Source: an uncultured Bacteroidales bacterium (lineage in GTDB: Bacteria > Bacteroidota > Bacteroidia > Bacteroidales > Paludibacteraceae). From it: a DNA stretch of 48,727 bases. The first letter of the stretch is position 1. Each line of letters opens with the position of its first letter. The translations under genes were made by a program, and so were the position numbers. The notes under the pieces were generated by a model, which was not told where the DNA came from, ran no database searches, and saw only the letters and a program-made list of their open reading frames with translations. Of the stretch, positions 15,819 through 23,887 are shown piece after piece. Location: positions 1 to 48,727 of the forward strand of contig CACZFM010000016.1 in the NCBI GenBank assembly GCA_902780495.1, given 5' to 3'.

Positions 15819-16964
15819 ATGAAACGAACGGGTAAAATACATTTCTTTTCTCTTTGTTTTGTTTGCTGTCTGTTGGTGGGATGCCGGCAGGAAGTGCCTA
15901 TATTTGAGGCCGAAGAGGAACAGCATGGCGAAGCGCAGAACACTGAGATAGCAGGTTTTTATCTCCTTAATGAAGGAAATATGGGGTCGAACAAGTCCAC
16001 GCTTGACTACTACGATTATGCCACTGCCACCTACCACCGGAATATATATGCCGAGGCCAATCCCACTGTGCCAAAGGAATTGGGCGATGTCGGCAATGAT
16101 ATACAGATATACGGCTCTCGCATGTATGCTGTCATCAATTGCTCGAACAAGGTCGAGGTCATGGATGCACGCACATGCAAGCGCATCGGGCAGGTGGATA
16201 TACCCAATTGCCGCTATATCCGTTTTCACGGGCAGTATGCCTATGTCACTTCGTATGCCGGACCGGTGGAAATCAATCCGGAGTATGAGCAGATTGGCTA
16301 TGTGGCGCGTTTTGACACCGCTACGCTTCAAATTAACGGCCAATGCTTGGTCGGATTTCAGCCTGATGAATTGGAGATAGTGGGCGATAAAATGTATGTC
16401 GCCAATTCCGGCGGATATATGGTGCCAAACTACGAAAACACGGTCTCTGTGATTGATCTCACTACCTTTACGGAAACCAAGCGTATTCCCGTTGCCATCA
16501 ATCTTCATCGTCTCAGGGCGGATAAGTACGGGCAGTTGTGGGTATCTTCTCGTGGGGATTACTACGGCACGCTTTCCCAATTGTTTTGTATTGATACGAA
16601 AACCGACCTCACGGTGGATACGATTGATATTGCGGTAAGTAATTTCCATTTGGATGGTGATTCGCTGTATCTTTATTCCACGGAGTGGTCGTACCTCGAA
16701 ATGATGAACGTTGTCACCTATGGCATTGTCAATGTGCGTACGCATGAGATTGTGACACGTAATTTCATCACCGATGGAACAGAGCAGAACATTAAAGTGC
16801 CGTATGGCATTAAGGTGCATCCTGTCACCAAGGAGATTTATGTCACGGATGCCAAGACCTATGTTAATCCGGGAACGCTTTATTGTTTTTCTCCGGAGGG
16901 CGTAAAACTCTGGTCGGTACGTACAGGCGACATCCCTGCTCATTTCGTGTTCTTGTACAAGTAA
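15819..16964 (+). CDS. YncE-like beta-propeller surface lipoprotein, candidate BtuG-type
   Basis: A 381-residue lipoprotein (lipobox LVGC, Cys22) starting 3 bp after the TonB receptor. After the lipobox come acidic residues (EAEEE), then NEGNMGSNKSTLDYYD and repeated short beta-strand units such as MYAVINCSNKVEVMDART and MYVANSGGYMVPN, the pattern of DUF5074/YncE seven-bladed propellers. BtuG proteins of Bacteroides belong to this fold, bind cobalamin at the cell surface and cap BtuB. The pairing here supports the same job, but the binding residues cannot be checked by eye. Confidence 0.75.
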   Translation: MKRTGKIHFFSLCFVCCLLVGCRQEVPIFEAEEEQHGEAQNTEIAGFYLLNEGNMGSNKSTLDYYDYATATYHRNIYAEANPTVPKELGDVGNDIQIYGSRMYAVINCSNKVEVMDARTCKRIGQVDIPNCRYIRFHGQYAYVTSYAGPVEINPEYEQIGYVARFDTATLQINGQCLVGFQPDELEIVGDKMYVANSGGYMVPNYENTVSVIDLTTFTETKRIPVAINLHRLRADKYGQLWVSSRGDYYGTLSQLFCIDTKTDLTVDTIDIAVSNFHLDGDSLYLYSTEWSYLEMMNVVTYGIVNVRTHEIVTRNFITDGTEQNIKVPYGIKVHPVTKEIYVTDAKTYVNPGTLYCFSPEGVKLWSVRTGDIPAHFVFLYK

Positions 16965-16985
16965 CCGTCACATCAACCAAACAAT

Positions 16986-18044
16986 ATGAAATATAACCGG
17001 AATATGATACACATACTTTCATCATCTTTGCACAGGGAGGCAGTGGAAATGCCCTTTGCCATTAGCCCGCAGTTCGCAGAAAAACATCAAGTAATAGCCG
17101 TACTGACCGGTGGCACAGAGAATCAATTCGTAGAAATCCTCTCGAACCATACTATAGACCTGAAAGAACCTGTCTATTTGGTGGTAAGCGGACAAAGTAA
17201 CTCTCTTGCCGCCAGTCTGGAAATACTCACCTATATCCGACAACACGGCGGGAGAGGAATCGTGGTGGATAATCCTTCCCAACTTGACCGTTCTATCCGT
17301 TTGGGCGTGGTGGGCGAACCCTCCGACTGGCTGATAGCTTCCGGCGTGGATGAGACGCGGTTACGCGAACGGCTTAACACCGAACTGGTGCGAATCCCTA
17401 TTGAAGAGATAACGCGTTTGGGCGTTGTGGACGGCGGATTGAAAGGGGCTGAACAAATCTATCATCGCCTGAAAGAAGTGGTGGAGGCGAATGGATTGGA
17501 CGGTGTGACTCTGCGCTGCTTTGACTTGCTGACAACGGTTCGTAACACCGGTTGTATCGCCTTATCCAAATTAAATGATGATGGCATACCGGCTGCGTGC
17601 GAAGGGGATATACCCGCCCTGATAACCATGCTGATGGCTCATCGCTTGACCGGTTGTCCGGGTTTTCAAGTCAATCCGGCTCAGATAGACGATGCCAATG
17701 GGGAGATGTTGTTTGCCCATTGCACCCTTCCGCTGAAAATGACCACACGCCACGAACTGACCACGCATTTCGAATCGGGCATAGGCGTAGCCATTCATGG
17801 TGAACTGCCGACAGGCGATTATACCATTGTAAAAATAAGCGGCGACTTGCAAGAAGCCTATATACATGATGTGCAACTGCTGCGCAACCAATATGCGCCT
17901 AACCTATGCCGCACACAGGTATGGGTGAGTGCAGATGCAGGGATGAGACATTATTTCCGCACGCGTCCTGTAGGCAATCATCATGTGCTGGTCCCCGGTC
18001 ATCATGAGAAAGCGTTCCGCGAATGGCTGAACAACATCGTTTGA
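16986..18044 (+). CDS. L-fucose/L-arabinose isomerase-family protein
   Basis: A 352-residue protein whose C-terminal half, GCIALSKLNDDGIPAACEGDIPALITMLMAHRLTG, matches the metal-binding region of the L-fucose isomerase C-terminal family (the Glu in CEGD is a likely Mn ligand). It is much shorter than classical FucI (about 590 residues) and belongs to the FucI-related group of uncertain substrate. It begins 22 bp after the propeller lipoprotein and may share its transcript. No fucose kinase or aldolase gene is nearby, so a role in fucose use is not supported by context. Confidence 0.75.
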   Translation: MKYNRNMIHILSSSLHREAVEMPFAISPQFAEKHQVIAVLTGGTENQFVEILSNHTIDLKEPVYLVVSGQSNSLAASLEILTYIRQHGGRGIVVDNPSQLDRSIRLGVVGEPSDWLIASGVDETRLRERLNTELVRIPIEEITRLGVVDGGLKGAEQIYHRLKEVVEANGLDGVTLRCFDLLTTVRNTGCIALSKLNDDGIPAACEGDIPALITMLMAHRLTGCPGFQVNPAQIDDANGEMLFAHCTLPLKMTTRHELTTHFESGIGVAIHGELPTGDYTIVKISGDLQEAYIHDVQLLRNQYAPNLCRTQVWVSADAGMRHYFRTRPVGNHHVLVPGHHEKAFREWLNNIV

Positions 18045-18053
18045 TGCGACACA

Positions 18054-18079
18054 AAAGGGCTACCGAAAGGCAGCCCTTT
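18054..18079. terminator. bidirectional terminator
   Basis: AAAGGGCT (18054-18061) pairs with AGCCCTTT (18072-18079) around a 10-nt loop, between the convergent fucose-isomerase-like and rubrerythrin genes. A-rich and T-rich flanks suit termination both ways. Confidence 0.75.
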
Positions 18080-18101
18080 ATGTTGATATAAAAGCAGTTG
18101 C

Positions 18102-18665
18102 TTACTTTTTGAAATAGCGGTTGTAGAGTCCCTGGAAACCGGCACCGTGGCGCGCTTCGTCTTTGGCCATCTCATGAACAGAGTCGTGAATGGCATCAAG
18201 GTTGAGTTGCTTGGCAACTTTAGCGATATCCATTTTACCTTGGCAAGCGCCGTGCTCTGCCATCATACGTTTCTCGACATTGGTCTTGGTGTCCCAAACA
18301 ACTTCTCCGAGCATTTCAGCGAAGCGTGCAGCGTGGTCTGCCTCTTCGAAAGCATAACGGCGGAAAGCCTCTGCTATTTCCGGATAACCTTCACGGTCAG
18401 CCTGACGACTCATGGCGAGATACATGCCTACTTCGCCACATTCACCGGTGAAGTGGTCTCTGAGGCCTTGAAGAACGAACTTGCCTTCTTCGGTCTGAGG
18501 GATGTCTTTGGCAATACCAATGACATGCTCGGTAGCGAATTGGAGACCGGCATTCTCTTCAACTTTGTTAAACTTTTCGCCCGAAACTTTGCAGATGGGG
18601 CACTTTTCAGGAGCGGTGTCACCTTCGTGAACATATCCGCATACAGGACAAATCCATTTTGCCAT
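18102..18665 (-). CDS. reverse rubrerythrin (NADH-linked peroxidase type)
   Basis: A 187-residue protein with an N-terminal rubredoxin domain (Cys6, Cys9, Cys22, Cys25: CPVCGY...CPIC) followed by a ferritin-like diiron four-helix domain with [10 protein letters not shown] and DEARHGAGF. Rubredoxin first, diiron second is the reverse rubrerythrin order. Such proteins reduce hydrogen peroxide and oxygen in anaerobes. It lies 36 bp after the large TPR gene; no separate promoter is evident. Confidence 0.93.
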   Translation of the reverse strand: MAKWICPVCGYVHEGDTAPEKCPICKVSGEKFNKVEENAGLQFATEHVIGIAKDIPQTEEGKFVLQGLRDHFTGECGEVGMYLAMSRQADREGYPEIAEAFRRYAFEEADHAARFAEMLGEVVWDTKTNVEKRMMAEHGACQGKMDIAKVAKQLNLDAIHDSVHEMAKDEARHGAGFQGLYNRYFKK

Positions 18666-18701
18666 AGTAGTGATTGTTTTGAGGGTTAATAATTGAGTTG
18701 T

Positions 18702-20783
18702 TTATTGAAATCTTGTTATTAGGTTATACGCTTGATATATACCGAGTTCACCTGCTCGGCTGAGGTCTTTTATTCCGTTTTCGACGTCATTGATATAGAT
18801 TCGTGTCAGTCCGCGATTGAAATAAGCCTCTGCAAAGTCGTTATCGGCATTGATGGCCAGTGTATAGTGCTCAATGGCGGCTTTGTATTCTTTTTGGATG
18901 CAAAGGATATTGGCTTTGTTGTAGTAGGCGTATGCAAAATCAGGTTGCAGGCGGGTGATATAATCATAGTCGCGGAGCATGATATCGAAATCCATTTCGC
19001 TTTTCTGTGCTGCTGTTTTGCCCTGATAGTCGTTTTGCATTTCTCCGTTTGCCCTTTGGTAGTCCAGCCATTTGTATCTCCAGTTGGCACGACAGAAGGT
19101 GTAGATGACTTCGCGTGCCAGTTTGTTATCTCCATCTTCCATCCATCTCAAGTCCGCCAGTGCTTTGGTGCAGTCATCAATGGCAGAGGCATAGTCCTGA
19201 ACCAGTGAAAACTCGATGGCACGTGAGAAAAAGAGTGCGCCCATGGTTCCTTTCCGGTCGTTCGCCGTCGAAGGATTGATGGCGGAGATACGGTCGCTCA
19301 GCCGTGATATGTTATCAAAATGTGTGTTGACCATATCGGCTGTGAGGGTGATTTCCTGGGGTGTGAATCGTAACTCATCGGGCAGTATCCGCTGCCGGTT
19401 GAACTGGCGGAGCAGGAAATGATAATGCGATGCCCTCAATTCTTGCGGAGGCGCATAGTAGGTGAGCGCTATATTCGGCTGATTGACCACATCCTGATAG
19501 CGTTTTTGCACAGAGCCTCTGGTCTCGGAGGTATAGGTTTCGGACTCGTACTGTTCTGTGCCGTTCTGTGCTGTTCGTGGGGAGAACTCTTTTCGTCTGT
19601 CGCGCTTTTGCGGTTGCGCATTGGCTATGCGTACATCGGTATGGGGTTGAGCGAGCGAGTCGGCCAGTGCGGCTTGGATGCTGTCCTTTTTCTGTTCGAT
19701 GGCATATGCCTGTTGCCGGAGCATGAATGCCTGTTTTTTCTCACCGAGTGCTGTTTTTGCCTGTGCCATGAGGTAGTAAGAGGGTAGGAAATAGGGGTAT
19801 CTGTCCATGAGTGCCTGGAAATCCTCATTTGCTGAATTCCATTGCTGCAGATGGAGCAGGATGATGCCTCGTTGGTAGCGCATTTCTATTTCGTCCGGCG
19901 AGAGTTCAAGGGCTTCGTTCAAATCGTCCAATGCACGGTTGTAATCGCCCACTTCAGCGCGCAAGAGCGCACGGTTGTAATAACATCCGGCGTTGCGGTT
20001 ATCAAGTTCTACGGCTTTGTCGTAATCCGCCAGTGCACCGCGGAAATTGTGCCGCCGGTAGAAGAGTATGCCTCGATTGATATAATCTCCTGCCCATCGG
20101 CTTCCGAGTTCGATGGAGCGTGTCAGGTTCCGCACGGCTTCGTCATCCTGCCCCAGATACATATTCACCACTCCTAATGCCGACCAGCCGCTTGGGTTCT
20201 GCGAATCGAGCGTAGTGGATTGTGTGAAGGCATTGAGGGCACACATCGTGTCGCGTGCGCTGAGGCAGATAACGCCTTTTTCAAAGAAGAGTGATGCGGA
20301 CTTATGGTCTCGTGCCAAGAGGTAATCAATATCCTGCATGGCTTCATCGTAACGATGGTCGGCTGCCCGTACATCGGCACGCAGCATCATGTATGTCCGG
20401 TTCTCCGGCGCATAAACCAAGGCTTGCGTGAAATCGGCTTCTGCTTTTTTCGCTTCTCCCAACTGCCGATAGATAAAGCCGCGCGTGTAGAGAGCACCGG
20501 GTTGGAAAGGATTGCGTTCCAGCGAATTATTGCAATCGGTCAGTGCGCCGGTGTAATCTTGCAACTGAATCTTGGCGATAGCTCGTAAGAGATAGGGCTC
20601 ATAGAGATAGGGCTTGAGTTTGATGACCTGATTGAAATACTGGATAGACAGCACATAGTCTTCGAAATACAGTGCGTTTCGTCCGATGGATGTGATGCGG
20701 TCGGTGTTCAATTGTGCCCGCATCGAACCTGCTCCCCAAGAAAGGAGCCATGCCAGGATAAAGAGAAACCGTACTGCTTTCAT
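18702..20783 (-). CDS. exported tetratricopeptide-repeat protein
   Basis: A 693-residue protein with a signal peptide (MKAVRFLFILAWLLSWG...RAQ) and many TPR units, among them YEPYLLRAIAKIQLQDYTGALTDCN, AGDYINRGILFYRRHNFRGALADYDKA and AEAYFNRGLTRIYINDVENG. A low-complexity polar stretch near residues 390-430 (KRDRRKEFSPRTAQ, YESETYTSETRGS) splits the TPR arrays. It probably acts as a periplasmic scaffold. The family is common in Bacteroidales, and no specific function is assigned. Confidence 0.85.
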   Translation of the reverse strand: MKAVRFLFILAWLLSWGAGSMRAQLNTDRITSIGRNALYFEDYVLSIQYFNQVIKLKPYLYEPYLLRAIAKIQLQDYTGALTDCNNSLERNPFQPGALYTRGFIYRQLGEAKKAEADFTQALVYAPENRTYMMLRADVRAADHRYDEAMQDIDYLLARDHKSASLFFEKGVICLSARDTMCALNAFTQSTTLDSQNPSGWSALGVVNMYLGQDDEAVRNLTRSIELGSRWAGDYINRGILFYRRHNFRGALADYDKAVELDNRNAGCYYNRALLRAEVGDYNRALDDLNEALELSPDEIEMRYQRGIILLHLQQWNSANEDFQALMDRYPYFLPSYYLMAQAKTALGEKKQAFMLRQQAYAIEQKKDSIQAALADSLAQPHTDVRIANAQPQKRDRRKEFSPRTAQNGTEQYESETYTSETRGSVQKRYQDVVNQPNIALTYYAPPQELRASHYHFLLRQFNRQRILPDELRFTPQEITLTADMVNTHFDNISRLSDRISAINPSTANDRKGTMGALFFSRAIEFSLVQDYASAIDDCTKALADLRWMEDGDNKLAREVIYTFCRANWRYKWLDYQRANGEMQNDYQGKTAAQKSEMDFDIMLRDYDYITRLQPDFAYAYYNKANILCIQKEYKAAIEHYTLAINADNDFAEAYFNRGLTRIYINDVENGIKDLSRAGELGIYQAYNLITRFQ

Positions 20784-20798
20784 GTTGTTAAATCGGGT

Positions 20799-20831
20799 GC
20801 AAAATTACTACAAATATTTGGAATATGCAAA
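20799..20831 (-). promoter_or_regulatory. promoter of the TPR-rubrerythrin genes
   Basis: On the minus strand: TTTG (20831-20828), 20 bp, TAATTTTGC (20807-20799), 16 bp before the TPR gene's ATG. Confidence 0.85.
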
Positions 20832-20893
20832 TAAAAACGTGCAAAAGTCGCAGAAAGCTTGTTTTAGGAGGCTTAGGCACGTTTTTATTTGTT

Positions 20894-21070
20894 GTTCGCA
20901 CAAGGGTGCGAACGTATGTTCGGGCTGGTGAAGCGATTAAGCCGCACCGAAGAATGTCCGGTGGACATTTTGAGGAGTAAGTGCGGCGTGCGAGTGCGAG
21001 ACTTCGATGCCGAGCACATAGAACTCCTTATTGCGCAATGTAGCAGGCGGCGTCCGAAATTACAACAAAT
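20894..21070. repeat. dispersed intergenic element, long copy
   Basis: Left end: hairpin GTTCGCA (20894-20900) / TGCGAAC (20907-20913) followed by GTATGTTCGG. Right end: GTAGCAGG...GTCCGAAATTACAACAAAT (21040-21070). Both ends match copies at 36069-36148 and 46816-46889, but the interior is about 100 bp longer and contains its own inverted repeat (GCCGCAC / GTGCGGC). The inner edges form TTCGG/CCGAA inverted repeats. Confidence 0.65.
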
Positions 21071-21190
21071 TTTTCAATACCTCAAAGATCACTTATAAAC
21101 CGCTTTGCAATAAACAGCGAAGCGATAAACCGCGCTCTGCGCAATAAACCAGATAAACCGCTCGCATCTGCGAGCAATACACGTATAACC

Positions 21191-21245
21191 ATTAGGTTAT
21201 TATTAGGTTATTATTGGGTTATTATTGGGTTATTAGTAGGTTATT
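21191..21245 (+). repeat. five 11-bp tandem repeats
   Basis: Units of ATTAGGTTATT begin at 21191, 21202, 21213, 21224 and 21235, with single changes in the last three. The 11-bp period is close to one helical turn, so all units face the same side of the DNA. They lie upstream of the GH53 promoter. Confidence 0.85.
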
Positions 21246-21299
21246 TAGCCAACGAAAAGCAGAGGAAAGCATACCAAAGGATAGAAAAACGATAGTCCG

Positions 21300-21336
21300 A
21301 CTAGTCTAACTAGAACACTAGCCTCACTAGTCTAAC
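21300..21336 (+). repeat. CTAG array with direct repeats
   Basis: Four CTAG tetranucleotides at 21301, 21310, 21318 and 21327 are spaced 8-9 bp apart. The 11-mer ACTAGTCTAAC occurs at 21300-21310 and again at 21326-21336. The array ends about 39 bp before the -33 element of the GH53 promoter and is a candidate regulator-binding site. Confidence 0.65.
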
Positions 21337-21374
21337 AATAAATCTCCACAAAAAATAATTTTTTGTCCCAAACA

Positions 21375-21407
21375 TTTGCACATATCAAAAAAATGTAGTA
21401 CCTTTGC
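21375..21407 (+). promoter_or_regulatory. promoter of the GH53 pseudogene
   Basis: TTTG 21375-21378, 20 bp, TACCTTTGC 21399-21407, 21 bp before the ATG at 21428. The promoter is intact although the gene is not. Confidence 0.85.
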
Positions 21408-21427
21408 TGCTCCAATATATACAACAT

Positions 21428-23045
21428 ATGAAAAAAAATACTACTGTTTTTGCTCGCATTGTTATCCTGTCCTGTGGGGGCACAAACGGTCACGTTTACA
21501 GGGCAAGAAGATGAGGACGGTCAGTTGAGATTGAACCGTGTGGTTGTTTCTAACCGGACACAAGGATGGCAAGGAATTGTGTTTGGCCCTGATACCCTGT
21601 TAACCTTGCAGAATATGACAGAGGTTGATTATTTGGGTAATGACGACGGCATCAGCCTTTCACCCAATAACCCGAATCCGTTTATGGCGACTACAGAAGT
21701 TTGTCTCACCATAGCGGAAGATGGCGAAGTAACGCTGCTGGCAGCGGATATGAGCGGGCAGATGGAAGCCGTACATACAACGTGTTTGGAGGCAGGGACC
21801 CATAAATTTCAGGTTTCGCTAGCCACCAAAGGTCTGCACGTGCTGGCAGCCCACAAAGGTGCGGCAAAAACCTTTATCGTAATGATGTGTAATGGCGGTG
21901 GAAGTGCCAATGCGATTGATTACCTGCGCATATTATCCCAAGAAACTCCTGAACAGCACGACCTTCTTAATGCGGGAGATATGATGGAATATGTAGGGTA
22001 TGCCGACATGGATGGTGTGGAAGTGAAATCCCAGTCTGTTACACAGATGTTCGGGGCTTCAAAGGCAGTGACATTGCAGTTCGCAAAAGAGGCGAAAAAA
22101 ACCGCTCTTTCGCCTTCCGACAAACCCAACAACGATTTCCGTGTGGCACTTTCGTTAAGCCCCTTTTCACTGAAGCAGTTCAGGAGAGGATATACTTTTT
22201 CTGTGGGTGACAGACTCGCGACAACGCCCGAAGAACTGCAGCAAATATATCATGACCTCGGTTCAACGGAAATGTATGTCCGCATAGCCACTAAACGTGA
22301 TACGACTGCAGAAGATATCACCGACGGCAAAAAGGATGAAAACGCCAATGTGCATACTTTCACGCAAGCAATGGAACTATGTAGAATCGCAAAAAAAGTG
22401 GGTATGCCCATCAATCCGGAAATTATGTGCGCCTATACCTACATGGACATGGATGGTTTGCAGGCTCCGCGTTTTGAGGAATATCCAGAAATCTATGCAC
22501 TGCAAAACGGAAAACAATGGTCAGAATTGTCGCTGAATGAAATTTGCACGGTCTTGGAGGCCTACGGAGAATTGGTGGCGGATTCCATTCTCTCCATCGG
22601 CTGTACCGTCCATAACTGGAATCTGGGTAATGAAGCCAATTTTGGATTTGCCGGTATCGGTATGGGTGCGAAAACGGCAGTAGACCCCAAACTGGCAAAA
22701 GCAACATCCATGCAAAGATATATGGCATCGGTTTTCTCTGTCTGGTGGCTGAAAAAACATGTGTGGTGTTATGAAGCAAAAGCGTTCGCTGCCGTTAGAA
22801 AAGGCGTTTTGAAAGCCTATGCCAAACATCTGGAGCATGATGCCTCAAAAGTCAAATTCTCTACGCATATAGCTACTGTTGTATTCACACCAAGATGCAG
22901 CGCCTCCTTCTTCCTCTGTATGCGGAAAAACGGATATGCGATGGAGACTGCCGGCATCAGTTATTATCCCAGTGCGCCTTCCATGACCTTGAATCGGGCA
23001 AAACTGCTGACGAAGACAGTGACAAGAATTAACCATGTTTATTGA
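21428..23045 (+). pseudogene. GH53 endo-beta-1,4-galactanase-like gene, frameshifted and truncated
   Basis: The frame covers a secretion/FlgD-like beta module (LSPNNPNPFMATTEV..., about residues 70-150 of the open frame) and a family-53 glycosidase domain with VHNWNLGNEANFG, whose Glu (codon 22632-22634) is the likely acid/base. Two defects are visible. The ATG at 21428 is followed by eight A's (21431-21438); with seven, the frame would read MKKILLLFLLALLS...GAQ, a perfect signal peptide, joined to the domain. At the 3' end the frame stops at 23045 after AGISYYPSAP, before the catalytic nucleophile region expected in GH53. A TTG at 21450 is the only in-frame alternative start. Confidence 0.75.
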
Positions 23046-23103
23046 GCCGTCCATTCGTGTGGGCTATAATTTTGGACATAAGCCCCGTACGCGTAAAAAA
23101 TAA
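23035..23103 (+). pseudogene. remnant of an outer-membrane protein C-terminus
   Basis: In another frame, overlapping the end of the GH53 remnant, 22 residues read MFIEPSIRVGYNFGHKPRTRKK and stop at 23101-23103. RVGYNFG resembles the last beta-strand of an outer-membrane barrel. A stop at 23020 blocks this frame upstream. The likely history is a deletion joining the 5' part of the GH53 gene to the tail of a barrel gene. Confidence 0.4.
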
Positions 23104-23132
23104 TCAAGGATTGGGGACTATAGGTCAAAAAA

Positions 23133-23154
23133 AAGACTGACACGCGTCAGTCTT
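23133..23154. terminator. rho-independent terminator of the ispG-pfp-TPR operon
   Basis: AAGACTGAC/GTCAGTCTT hairpin; on the minus strand it is followed by an eight-T run. The hairpin includes the stop codon of the minus-strand TPR gene (23147-23149), so the gene ends within its own terminator. Confidence 0.85.
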
Positions 23155-23884
23155 CTTTCTTGCTTTTCTTCTTGAGAAGGGCCGGAAGATATTCGTCTCG
23201 AACATACGCAAAATGAGGATGCTCAGCAAGCAATTTGCGGCATTGCTCTATTGCCTCGTCCAAATCTCCTTGTTTCTCATAGCATTGGGCAATGCAGAGT
23301 TGCAGAGACGGATAGTTCCAATAGTAACGGTATTTGGCATCATCATGCATGATTTTCTCTGCCTTCAGAAACGCCCTCATCGCTCGTTCCTTACTGCCGC
23401 CGAACAGCTTTGGCGCATAGAAATCCACGTTGCCTTTCAGCGCAAGAGCCAATGGGTTGTTCTCATCCGCTTCCACAGCCTCTTTGGCCACTTTGAATGA
23501 CTTCATCCCATCCGAGAAGATACGTCCATGGTCCAGCAAATACTCATACGCATAAGCCGAACTGAGAAAAGTCTTGTACTCCGACTCGGTGAGTACATCC
23601 TGATGGCTCCGGATGAGTGCCCAATAGGTGTCAAGCAAGGCACGGCAGTCTTTCCCGCCATTGTCGTGGCGGAAAGGAATATAGCCATAATAATAGTTAA
23701 TCAGCCTTGTCCGTCCCTCAGCGGACAATGTGTCCCACTTTGTGTGAGCGATATATTCACCCCACAAGGTGAGGTCGGATGACATATAGGCTTCGTACAA
23801 TTGTTCGTCCGAGTACTGACCGAAGCAAGTACCCGAAACGAACAATAGTGCCAGTATGGCTGTTTTACGCAATACGTTCAGCAT
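23147..23884 (-). CDS. exported TPR-like protein
   Basis: A 245-residue protein with a signal peptide (MLNVLRKTAILALLFVSGTCFGQ) and helical repeats, the clearest being SLQLCIAQCYEKQGDLDEAIEQCRKLLAEHP near the C-terminus, which ends in a lysine-rich tail. It starts 3 bp after the PPi-PFK stop and is probably cotranscribed with it. A periplasmic location is likely; no function can be given. Confidence 0.8.
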   Translation of the reverse strand: MLNVLRKTAILALLFVSGTCFGQYSDEQLYEAYMSSDLTLWGEYIAHTKWDTLSAEGRTRLINYYYGYIPFRHDNGGKDCRALLDTYWALIRSHQDVLTESEYKTFLSSAYAYEYLLDHGRIFSDGMKSFKVAKEAVEADENNPLALALKGNVDFYAPKLFGGSKERAMRAFLKAEKIMHDDAKYRYYWNYPSLQLCIAQCYEKQGDLDEAIEQCRKLLAEHPHFAYVRDEYLPALLKKKSKKED

Positions 23885-23887
23885 GTA

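Larger units (their letters stand above)
20832..21427. other. repeat-rich intergenic region
   Basis: No gene is called. It holds an inverted repeat AAAACGTGC/GCACGTTTT (20834-20886), the long copy of the dispersed intergenic element (20894-21070), a cluster of short GCAATAAAC-type palindromic units (about 21100-21180, with GCTCGC...GCGAGC), five 11-bp tandem repeats (21191-21245), a CTAG array (21301-21336) and the GH53 promoter. A 69-codon frame at 20889-21098 lies within the element and is not trusted. Confidence 0.6.

Noticed and set aside
13773..16943. A 1056-codon open frame on the minus strand opposite the TonB receptor and propeller lipoprotein genes
   Set aside because: Its translation has no signal peptide, domain or repeat pattern, while the plus-strand frames encode clear export signals and family motifs. 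Codon bias of the real genes keeps the opposite frame free of stops.
16986..18044. Classical L-fucose isomerase (fucI) identity
   Set aside because: The protein is about 240 residues shorter than FucI and has no fucose kinase, aldolase or permease beside it; only the family-level call is supported.
20889..21098. 69-codon open frame in the intergenic region
   Set aside because: It lies across the long copy of the dispersed element; the other copies do not keep the frame, and no promoter points into it.
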